DNA of 11,859 nucleotides from CASQEL01 sp036655975 (lineage in GTDB: Bacteria > Desulfobacterota > Desulfovibrionia > Desulfovibrionales > Desulfovibrionaceae), in contig JAVVPD010000067.1 in assembly GCA_036655975.1 (NCBI GenBank), positions 1-11,859 on the forward strand, in the 5' to 3' direction. The notes beneath the pieces are model-generated. The model was not told where the DNA came from. It did not search any database and was given only the letters and a program-made list of their open reading frames with translations. Below, one piece after another: positions 1 to 6,318 of this stretch (position 1 is the first letter of the stretch; each line of letters begins with the position of its first letter). The position numbers were made by a program, and so were the translations under genes.

Positions 1-2
1 TG

Positions 3-317
3 TTTAATGGCTGCGTGACCCTTGACACCCCATTTATACAAGAGTTTTTTGCCTCTATCAACAATCACTCCGTGGCCATGGATGAAGATTCCGCATTTGC
101 CTTGTTTGAGTGCTTGGTCATTTTCTTTCAAGAAAAACGCTTACGTATGGGGAATATCAATCTGGCAGCACCAGAACAGGCGGTGCTGGCCTATTTTGAA
201 AGCAGTGGGCACTGGCTTCCGCAAGAACATACCCTCGTCAACGACTGGTACTGGCATAAATTACCCAAAAAAATGGTAGTCGAATCCTTACACCATATTT
301 CCGTATTACCTTTCTGA
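3..317 (+). CDS. C-terminal part of an unrecognised protein (5' truncated by window edge)
   Basis: This frame is open from base 3 to a TGA at 315-317. The first possible start inside the window is a GTG at 15, but no ribosome binding site can be seen in the 14 bases before it, so the gene most likely begins outside the window. About 104 residues are visible. They are rich in aromatic and hydrophobic residues (a Phe-rich helix-like stretch around FALFECLVIFF, then a WYWHKLPKK segment near the end). There is no obvious membrane span, metal motif or nucleotide-binding motif. I do not recognise the family. The gene runs towards the lactate operon and ends 46 bases before the terminator hairpin at 364-390. 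It could be a short complete protein or the tail of a long one. Coding status is likely from the uninterrupted frame and plausible composition, but not proven. Confidence 0.5.
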   Translation, partial: FNGCVTLDTPFIQEFFASINNHSVAMDEDSAFALFECLVIFFQEKRLRMGNINLAAPEQAVLAYFESSGHWLPQEHTLVNDWYWHKLPKKMVVESLHHISVLPF

Positions 318-363
318 AGCACCGAGCCTCACCCAGCAATAGAAATACACGCATATTGAAGAA

Positions 364-390
364 GCCCCCCGCGAAGTCTTCGCGAGGGGC
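364..390 (-). terminator. Terminator hairpin of the lactate oxidation operon
   Basis: This is a 27-base GC-rich inverted repeat with 12 pairs and a 3-base loop, lying 6 bases beyond the lldEF stop codon. In the minus-strand RNA the only imperfect position (369 against 385) is a G-U wobble, so the stem is continuous; in plus-strand RNA it is a C/A mismatch. The minus-strand transcript continues with UUCUUC, a short interrupted U-rich tail. This fits an intrinsic terminator for the leftward operon, though the U tract is weak. It may also slow transcription arriving from the converging plus-strand gene, but the plus side has no U run. Confidence 0.8.
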
Positions 391-396
391 TATGGA

Positions 397-2553
397 TTAT
401 TTACGTTTAGCTGTTTCAGCGAGCAATTCCGAAAGGTGTGTAACCTTCATATTACTGCCCTTTTTCTCAATACCGCCCTTAATCTGCATGACACAGCCGG
501 GACAATCCATAACAATGCGAGTGGCCCCAGAGGCTTCGGCATTCGCAATTTTCTTGTCCATCAAGCTTGCGGACATTTCGGGGAATTTAGCGGAATAGGT
601 TCCGCCAAAGCCGCAGCACACGTCTTCTTCCGCCGAAGGGGCGTAGTCAGCAGCGGCTTTAATCAGTTCACGTGGGGCCACGGTTACGCCAAGGCCACGG
701 CACATATGACACGCCGCATGATAGGTGACCTTTTCTCCGGAATTATTAAAATCTTCCGCCGTCAAGCCCAATTTATCATACACAAAGGAACTGAAGTCAG
801 TAATCTTATCCGCAAAGGCCGTCACACGCTGGGTTTGGCCCGGCACATCTGCCAACAGCAAAGGATAACTGTGTTTCAAGTGCGACCCACAGCTCGCGCA
901 CAAGGTGATGATGGCGTCATATTTGCTAGTGTCAAAAGCGCGTACATTCTGCTGCGCCACTTCCAACGAGGTTTTGCGCTGGCCCATCATTTCTAGGGGC
1001 AAACCACAACAGCTTTGCTCCAACGGGAATTCCACGTCCACATTGTGGGCCACCATCAACTTAACAAAAGCCACTAATTGCTCAGGATACACAAAGTCTT
1101 GTGCACAACCCGAGAACAGGGCCACACGGTAACGGGGCTTGGGCAGATGGGGTTTGATATCTTTCCACAATTGACGGAACGATTTGGAGGCCAAGGCCGG
1201 CAAGGCTTTATAATCGTGTTTGCCCAAGAAAATGGCGGGCAAATGGCGCTGGAATTGCGTCCCCCCAGAGGTGGGCAATTGGGCGTATTTGGCGAATTTA
1301 AGCAGGCTATGGAACACCGTGCGATTTTGCATCACGGCACTGAGCAGCGTTCCTTCAATGGGATTGCCTTCTTCTTCGTTAAGGCGCGAGCGGATTTCAC
1401 GAATCAGGCGGGGCAGATCAATCCCCCCAGCGCAAACGTGTTTACAGGCCTCACAGCCCACACAGTTCTGCGCCAGCACTTTGGCACGTTCGCGCCCGTG
1501 GAAGAGATAGGTCAACACCAAACCGATGGCACCAATATAGATGTAGCCCATCTTGTGACCGCCCACCAGACGGTACACGGGGCACACGTTGGCACAAGCA
1601 CCGCAACGCACACAGCGGAATATTTGCGAAAACAGCGGATCTTTGGCAAGAGCCGAGCGCCCGTTGTCAAGAAAAACAATGTGCATGATTTTTTTACCCG
1701 TGGGCGATGCCGCACACGGGCCTGCACCGTCCATCCAACTGACATAGGATGTCAACATCTGGGCAGTGGCGTTGCGGGGCAGCACCAGCAGGGTGTTCAT
1801 GGCATCTTCCAGCGTGGGAATCAGCTTGTCCAAACCGCACAAGGCAACGTGCACACGGGGCAGAGTGCTGACCATGCGGGCATTGCCTTCATTGGTTACC
1901 GTGGCAATGGCGCCGTTTTCGGCCACAGCTACGTTGGCCCCGGTCACGCCCATGTCGGCTTCAATAAATTTACGCCGTAATTGGGCACGGGCCACTTTGA
2001 CCAGCTTTTGAATGTCGGTATCCTGTTTTTCACCGGTAACTTTGGTAAAGTCGTCGGCCACCTGATAACGCGACAAATGGATGGCGGGCATAACCATGTG
2101 CGAGGGGCCTTCATGGCGCAATTGGATAATCCACTCGCCAAGGTCGGTTTCCACCACATCCAGCCCGTCCAATTCTAGGCGGCTGTTCATTTGGGTTTCT
2201 TCCGCCGTCATGGATTTGGATTTCACCACCGTCTTGACAGCATTTTCTTTGGCGATACGCGCGATAATTTCATTGGCTTCGGCTGCGGTATCGGCACGAT
2301 GCACAATAACACCGCGTTTTTCAGCCTGTTCTTTAAATTGTACGTACAATTCTTCCATATGCTGGGCTGCATAGTCTTTACAATCCGCAATTTTTTTAAT
2401 CAAACCGCGTTCGTCAATGCCCTGAAATATGGCGGCACGATTGCCTTTATACGCAATGGCAAATTTATCGAGCGTTTCGCGCAAAAAAGTATCATCAAGG
2501 GTTTTTTGCAACTCTTCACGATAGGTAGACATTTTAGTAGGTGCTTCATGCAT
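397..2553 (-). CDS. lldEF: L-lactate dehydrogenase large iron-sulfur subunit, fused LldF/LldE (LutB/LutA) type
   Basis: This 718-residue protein is predicted to be the main redox subunit of the LUD-type L-lactate dehydrogenase, oxidising L-lactate to pyruvate at the cytoplasmic side of the membrane. Residues from about 40 to 300 form a LutB-like LUD domain (GVTGANVAVAENGA at 202-215, NEGNARMVSTLP at 221-232). Two 4Fe-4S motifs follow: Cys314/317/320/324 and Cys364/367/370/374. The C-terminal part (about 475-715) is LutA-like with two CCG modules: Cys483, CysCys515-516, Cys552/555; and Cys615/618, CysCys646-647, Cys684/687. The order is therefore LutB then LutA in one chain. Length and architecture match the D. 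vulgaris protein recalled as DVU3033. The ATG at 2553 is chosen because GGAGG lies 9 bases upstream, inside the last codons of lldG; the internal Met8 has no such site. It is the last gene of the operon, 4 bases after lldG. Function is by family; the isomer preference is inferred. Confidence 0.9.
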   Translation of the reverse strand: MHEAPTKMSTYREELQKTLDDTFLRETLDKFAIAYKGNRAAIFQGIDERGLIKKIADCKDYAAQHMEELYVQFKEQAEKRGVIVHRADTAAEANEIIARIAKENAVKTVVKSKSMTAEETQMNSRLELDGLDVVETDLGEWIIQLRHEGPSHMVMPAIHLSRYQVADDFTKVTGEKQDTDIQKLVKVARAQLRRKFIEADMGVTGANVAVAENGAIATVTNEGNARMVSTLPRVHVALCGLDKLIPTLEDAMNTLLVLPRNATAQMLTSYVSWMDGAGPCAASPTGKKIMHIVFLDNGRSALAKDPLFSQIFRCVRCGACANVCPVYRLVGGHKMGYIYIGAIGLVLTYLFHGRERAKVLAQNCVGCEACKHVCAGGIDLPRLIREIRSRLNEEEGNPIEGTLLSAVMQNRTVFHSLLKFAKYAQLPTSGGTQFQRHLPAIFLGKHDYKALPALASKSFRQLWKDIKPHLPKPRYRVALFSGCAQDFVYPEQLVAFVKLMVAHNVDVEFPLEQSCCGLPLEMMGQRKTSLEVAQQNVRAFDTSKYDAIITLCASCGSHLKHSYPLLLADVPGQTQRVTAFADKITDFSSFVYDKLGLTAEDFNNSGEKVTYHAACHMCRGLGVTVAPRELIKAAADYAPSAEEDVCCGFGGTYSAKFPEMSASLMDKKIANAEASGATRIVMDCPGCVMQIKGGIEKKGSNMKVTHLSELLAETAKRK

Positions 2554-2557
2554 GGCC

Positions 2558-3190
2558 TTAGCCCTCCAACAAAATAATATGCAGTTCTAACGGGCCATGG
2601 ACGCCAATGGCGAGGACACGTTCAATATCAGCCGTACGGCTGGGGCCGGTAATAAAGGCCGTATAGGTGGGCTGATCCACACCCTGCAAGGCCCGCAAGT
2701 CAGCAGCGATAGAGGGCAAATCTTTACGAATATCAGACTTACGCAAAACCAACATGCTGATTTCACAAATCATGGTGGACAGGCGGGTTTGCTCTTCGTC
2801 GGAGACGACCACGCAGGTGCCACTGTCTGCCACGCCCAAACAAGCTGGGGCAATCCCAATATCAATGCCGGCCAAATGATTACGCAGGCCGTCTTTCATA
2901 CACACATAGCCCTTGCTGGCACAGGCTTTAGACAAAGCTTTGGTCCAAGGCTCATCCATGCCGGGCACAGCGATCATCCGCTGGGTGCGGGTGGGCTGTT
3001 TATTTTCACTCAAAGGGCCCTTTTCTGCGCCGGCTTCTTCAGCCAACATTTCACAGGGGGTCTTTTTCTGACACACATCAAGCACATAGGTCACGGCAGC
3101 GTCCATAGAGGCAGCTTCAAATACCGTGGCACCAACAATGGCCGCCTTGGCACAAAAAAGCTCTACAAGCTCTGGATTTACTTTAGCCAT
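2558..3190 (-). CDS. lldG: LUD-domain subunit of L-lactate dehydrogenase (LldG/LutC type)
   Basis: This 210-residue protein belongs to the LutC/LldG branch of the LUD domain family, a partner of the iron-sulfur LldEF in L-lactate oxidation. The typical glycine-rich segment GIAPACLGVADSGT lies at 112-125, followed by LUD C-terminal motifs around GPSRTADIE (182-190) and GVHGPLELHIILLE (196-209). It has no cysteine cluster of the ferredoxin or CCG type and no signal peptide or membrane segment, so it should act in the cytoplasm with LldEF. The ATG at 3190 is preceded by AAGGAG at a 7-base spacing. The stop is 4 bases from the lldEF start, and its last codons carry the lldEF ribosome binding site, so the two are probably translationally coupled. 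A gap of 63 bases separates it from the upstream Fe-S gene. It resembles the D. vulgaris protein recalled as DVU3032. The family assignment is firm; the subunit role is by analogy. Confidence 0.87.
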   Translation of the reverse strand: MAKVNPELVELFCAKAAIVGATVFEAASMDAAVTYVLDVCQKKTPCEMLAEEAGAEKGPLSENKQPTRTQRMIAVPGMDEPWTKALSKACASKGYVCMKDGLRNHLAGIDIGIAPACLGVADSGTCVVVSDEEQTRLSTMICEISMLVLRKSDIRKDLPSIAADLRALQGVDQPTYTAFITGPSRTADIERVLAIGVHGPLELHIILLEG

Positions 3191-3253
3191 AGGGGAACTC
3201 CTTCATGGGGGGTAGGCTTCACCGCTCAGTCTCGGCAAAGCCATTTTTGAAAA

Positions 3254-4546
3254 CTATAGAGACTCAGCGTACAATTCAACAGTATGTTTTACCAATACCG
3301 CATCTTTATTTTGCGAAAGCGCGTCTTCCAATTGCATCATGCACGCAGGGCAACCCGTGGCGACAATCTGCGCCGTACTGGCGACCACATTGTCGCGCTT
3401 GCGCTGGCCAATTTTCCGCGAAATATCATAATGGAACAGATTAAAACTGCCCCCACAGCCGCAACAACGGTCTGCTTCAGCCATTTCCACTAATTCATAG
3501 CGCGGATTCAAGGTCACCACCTTACGCGGCTGGCTGGCAATGCCCAGCGACTTTTTCAGATGACAAGAATCATGGTAGGTTACCTTGATCTTGCGGGACA
3601 CGCTGTCCTGCCCGGCTTCCACCTTCAGCACATCCACAAGAAATTCATTGATGTCTAGGGTTTTTGTAGCCAAGAAGCGCGCATAATCCGCCGTTGCGGG
3701 TTGAGTTCTTTCGGCATAGTGCGGCCACAATTCTTTGATAGTGGCCGTGCACGAACCGCAAGGGGTAATCAGATAATTAAAATTGGCCTTGTGCAGCAGA
3801 TCGATATTCACCTGCATTTGTTTGATAAGACCTTCAGCATCACCAGAGGCCAGCGCGGGAATACCGCAGCAGGCAAAGCCCGTTGGCATGTAGACCCCCA
3901 CACCGTGGTGGCGAAAAACCTTCAAGCACGCTTCAGCCATGCCCGTAAAGATTTTGTCACCCATACAGCCGGGGAAAAAGGCCACTTTCAGACCGCTTTT
4001 ACCCGCCGGAGTATCCAACGCGCCTTCGCTCACATGCAAAGGCTTTTTTGCCAGTGCCCGAATATGGCGCGGCCCGATGATGCCGTTGAGCAAGGGCGCA
4101 TGGCTAACGCCCTGAGGACTATGCGCCTTGCGGAACAAAATGCTCTGGCAAGGGGCCCCCACCCGCATAGCAAAATTGAACAATGTTGCATTGGGCAAGA
4201 GGGTACGGAAAATCAATTTTTTCACAGGATGCAAACCGAGATAGGCCGTAACCACCTCGCGGGCTTCCATGAAAATATCCATAATTTTTACACCGGAAGG
4301 ACAATTGGCCTGACACGAACCGCATAAGAGGCAACGGTTCAATTTGTCCGCCACGGCTGCAGGATCGCTGATCAATTTGTGGGCCAGATTGTCCACCAAG
4401 GCTAATTTACCACGCGCCACATCCGCTTCCATCATGGTGGCCCCGAACATGGGGCACACAGCCTGACACAAGCCGCACTTCATGCAGGCAATGATCCTGT
4501 CATCAAGTGCCAATAATTGGCTGGCAAGACGGTTCAAATCACTCAT
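3254..4546 (-). CDS. Iron-sulfur CCG-domain subunit of D-lactate/glycolate-type dehydrogenase
   Basis: This 430-residue protein has the GlcF-like layout: two N-terminal 4Fe-4S motifs (Cys21/24/27/31 and Cys72/75/78/82), then two cysteine-rich CCG domains (Cys194, CysCys226-227, Cys263/266; and Cys328, CysCys361-362, Cys399/402). Proteins of this type take electrons from a FAD-linked 2-hydroxyacid oxidase and pass them towards membrane quinone or another carrier; CCG domains can bind a non-cubane cluster. It follows the FAD subunit by only 12 bases, and its site AAAGGAG overlaps the end of that gene (8 bases to the ATG), so the two are surely expressed together. The pair corresponds to the D. 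vulgaris genes recalled as DVU3027-DVU3028, reported as D-lactate dehydrogenase. Glycolate as substrate cannot be excluded from sequence, but no GlcE-like gene is present here. It has no signal peptide and no convincing membrane helix. Confidence 0.87.
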   Translation of the reverse strand: MSDLNRLASQLLALDDRIIACMKCGLCQAVCPMFGATMMEADVARGKLALVDNLAHKLISDPAAVADKLNRCLLCGSCQANCPSGVKIMDIFMEAREVVTAYLGLHPVKKLIFRTLLPNATLFNFAMRVGAPCQSILFRKAHSPQGVSHAPLLNGIIGPRHIRALAKKPLHVSEGALDTPAGKSGLKVAFFPGCMGDKIFTGMAEACLKVFRHHGVGVYMPTGFACCGIPALASGDAEGLIKQMQVNIDLLHKANFNYLITPCGSCTATIKELWPHYAERTQPATADYARFLATKTLDINEFLVDVLKVEAGQDSVSRKIKVTYHDSCHLKKSLGIASQPRKVVTLNPRYELVEMAEADRCCGCGGSFNLFHYDISRKIGQRKRDNVVASTAQIVATGCPACMMQLEDALSQNKDAVLVKHTVELYAESL

Positions 4547-4558
4547 GAACCCGCTCCT

Positions 4559-5944
4559 TTATATACCAATGAGCTTGCTGGGATTCAACAAGCCCTTGGG
4601 GTCCAATGCTTTACGCAGACGACGAGAGAACAGAATTGTTCCGCGCGATGTTTCTTTTTCCATCCACTTGGATTTAGCCGTGCCGATACCGTGTTCGCCC
4701 GACAAGGTGCCGCCAAGGCTTAAGGCCACGTCGAAAATTTCGTCCACAGCCAATTCCACCCGGTGGAATTCTTCGGCATTGCGCTTGTCACACAGAATAG
4801 TGGGGTGCAGGTTGCCATCACCCGCATGACCAAAAGTTCCCATGTCCAGCTTGTATTTTGTGCCAATTTCGCTCAAGGCTTTCATCATGGCAGGAATTTT
4901 TGAGCGGGGCACAGTAGCGTCTTCCAGCACCGTGGTGGGCTTACAACGCGCGAGCACAGGCAGAGCCATGCGGCGGGCTTCCCACAATTTGAACTTTTCG
5001 GCTTCGTCTTTAGCCACATGCACTTCGGTGGCGTTGCATTCTTTAAGTACACGTTCCACCACTACGGCTTCGTCCGCCACTTGAGCGGGGTGCCCGTCCA
5101 CTTCGATAAGCAGAATGGCTTGCGCGTCACGGGGCAAACCGGCCTTGGTGTAGTCGTCCACTTTACAAATAGTGTTGTTATCCAAAAATTCAAGCGTACA
5201 GGGCACCACATGGGCGGCGATAATGCCGGCCACAGCTTCAGCGGCCTTTTGCATGTCGTCAAAAACCGCCATCATGGCCTTGCTGGCCTTGGGCGGGGGC
5301 ACAAGCTTCAGAATGGCTTGCGAAATAACCCCAAGGGTACCTTCGGACTGTACCATCATGCCTGCCAAATTGTAGCCGGTTACACATTTTACCGTGCGCG
5401 AACCGGATTTGACCACTTCACCCGTAGCGTCAAAAAATTCGATGCCCATAAGGTAATCTTTGGTCACACCGTATTTCAGACCACGCAAGCCGCCCGCATT
5501 TTCGGCAATATTCCCACCGATGGTAGAAACCGCCTGCGAACCCGGATCAGGCGGGTAGAATAAATTTCTTTTGGCAACTTCCGACGCCAACACCGAAGTC
5601 ACCACGCCCGGTTCAACAACGGCGTATAAATCTTCGGAATTGATTTCTAAAATTTTGGTCAGCGCATTGGTCAAAATGACAGCGCTTTCGGTAGAATCAG
5701 GGATAGTTCCGCCGGACAGATTGGTGCCCGCGCCGCGCACGGTCATGGGCACGCCTAAATCATAAAACTTCTTCACGCATTCACCCAACTGCTCCACAGA
5801 GGTGGGCCGCACAACGATGGAGGGAACAACCTGCGTAAGTACAGCGGAATCATAGGCATAGCTCTGGCGATCTGCCTCACTGCCAAACACATTCTCTTTC
5901 CCAAGAAAGGCTTCAAAGTCTTTGCACAAGGCTTCATTGGACAT
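4559..5944 (-). CDS. glcD: FAD-linked 2-hydroxyacid dehydrogenase, GlcD family (probable D-lactate dehydrogenase)
   Basis: This 461-residue flavoprotein of the GlcD/vanillyl-alcohol oxidase superfamily is predicted to oxidise D-lactate to pyruvate. The FAD-binding domain is at about 35-215, with VRGAGTNLSGG (69-79), PPDPGSQ (131-137), TIGGNIAENAGG (141-152) and the SEGTLGVI segment (200-207). The FAD-oxidase C-terminal domain follows, with the metal/substrate motif GHAGDGNLHP (372-381) and GEHGIG (416-421), both intact. Length is normal for the family. The ATG at 5944 has GGAGG 6-7 bases upstream. It is the first gene of the lactate operon, behind the promoter at 6083-6111, and is followed after 12 bases by its Fe-S partner. 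Similarity to the D. vulgaris protein recalled as DVU3027 supports D-lactate over glycolate, and the two LldG/LldEF genes downstream fit a locus that handles both lactate isomers. The symbol glcD names the family, not the proven substrate. Confidence 0.88.
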   Translation of the reverse strand: MSNEALCKDFEAFLGKENVFGSEADRQSYAYDSAVLTQVVPSIVVRPTSVEQLGECVKKFYDLGVPMTVRGAGTNLSGGTIPDSTESAVILTNALTKILEINSEDLYAVVEPGVVTSVLASEVAKRNLFYPPDPGSQAVSTIGGNIAENAGGLRGLKYGVTKDYLMGIEFFDATGEVVKSGSRTVKCVTGYNLAGMMVQSEGTLGVISQAILKLVPPPKASKAMMAVFDDMQKAAEAVAGIIAAHVVPCTLEFLDNNTICKVDDYTKAGLPRDAQAILLIEVDGHPAQVADEAVVVERVLKECNATEVHVAKDEAEKFKLWEARRMALPVLARCKPTTVLEDATVPRSKIPAMMKALSEIGTKYKLDMGTFGHAGDGNLHPTILCDKRNAEEFHRVELAVDEIFDVALSLGGTLSGEHGIGTAKSKWMEKETSRGTILFSRRLRKALDPKGLLNPSKLIGI

Positions 5945-6061
5945 AGTAATCCTCCATCTGCCGGGTTATAGATATCAAGCACAACGAGCGAGGCTCAAAC
6001 CTACAGCCCGCATTCCTTTCAAAGTACGCATTTTTTTACAGAACATATTTTATACGAAGAA

Positions 6062-6075
6062 TATTTTATAAAATA
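6062..6075. promoter_or_regulatory. AT-rich perfect palindrome at predicted transcription start; candidate operator
   Basis: TATTTTATAAAATA is a perfect 14-base palindrome. It falls immediately after the predicted transcription start of the lactate operon (about 6076), where a repressor would block initiation or escape. The ten-base string ATATTTTATA occurs twice on the plus strand, at 6045-6054 and 6061-6070, a 16-base periodicity. This may be a dimeric regulator site with a second half copy, or only AT-rich leader sequence. The binding protein is unknown. Confidence 0.3.
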
Positions 6076-6082
6076 CTTTCCT

Positions 6083-6111
6083 ATCTTACGCGAGGGGAAG
6101 CTTTCTGTCAA
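6083..6111 (-). promoter_or_regulatory. Sigma70-type promoter of the lactate oxidation operon
   Basis: On the minus strand a perfect -35 box TTGACA (6106-6111) is followed after exactly 17 bases by TAAGAT (6083-6088), a 4-of-6 match to the -10 consensus. Transcription would begin near 6076 and leave a leader of about 130 bases before the glcD ATG. It is the best promoter match in the intergenic region, reads in the right direction and lies beyond the terminator of the upstream operon. Confidence 0.65.
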
Positions 6112-6287
6112 ATACATTGAAGGGGATAAACAAACAAAGCACCCATTTAGCCTCAAAAAAACAGCAAAATGGATCACAATATACAGCTTTTGGATGCTTT
6201 TACGCAAAAAAAACGCTAAGCACTCCTTGCCAGATACGGCAGCAATGCGTGGGGAATAAGGGCCTTGCACCCTAGCGGAGGAACTAT

Positions 6288-6310
6288 GTGGGGGAGCAAA
6301 GCCCCCCCAC
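6288..6310 (-). terminator. Terminator-like hairpin at the end of the glycine cleavage operon
   Basis: This is a 23-base inverted repeat with seven outer pairs (GTGGGGG against CCCCCAC), a G-U wobble in the minus-strand RNA only, two inner pairs and a 3-base loop. It starts 8 bases after the gcvPB stop codon. No U run follows on the minus strand (the next bases are AUAGUUCC), so it may end transcription inefficiently, need Rho, or act as a 3' end stabiliser. The position just past the last gene supports a role at the operon end. Confidence 0.65.
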
Positions 6311-6318
6311 AACGCGTA

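Larger units (their letters stand above)
5945..6287. other. Intergenic leader and promoter region of the lactate operon
   Basis: No convincing gene lies between the gcvPB terminator and the glcD start. The region is AT-rich in its middle. Read on the minus strand it holds a sigma70-like promoter (6083-6111), an AT palindrome at the expected start point (6062-6075) and an untranslated leader of about 130 bases. A frame of 97 codons on the minus strand (6019-6312) begins inside the terminator hairpin, lacks a sensible ribosome binding site and has a low-complexity sequence, so I do not call it. I found no sigma54 -24/-12 element with correct spacing and no recognisable riboswitch. Confidence 0.6.

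Noticed and set aside
1078..1980. 300-codon plus-strand frame opposite lldEF
   Set aside because: It is antisense to a well-conserved gene whose motifs are all explained by the minus strand, so this is a shadow frame.
6174..6179. TTGTGA half-site (minus strand) resembling a CRP/FNR or HcpR box before the lactate promoter
   Set aside because: The second half-site at the right distance is absent (TTTTGC-like instead of TCACAA), so it does not form a convincing dimer site.
6215..6240. Possible sigma54 promoter (TGGCA...TGC on the minus strand)
   Set aside because: The GG and GC pairs are separated by 8 bases instead of the required 10; no other candidate in the gap fits.
6019..6312. 97-codon minus-strand frame in the intergenic region
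   Set aside because: It starts inside the gcvPB terminator stem, runs through the promoter and leader of glcD, has no good ribosome binding site and a composition unlike the real genes.
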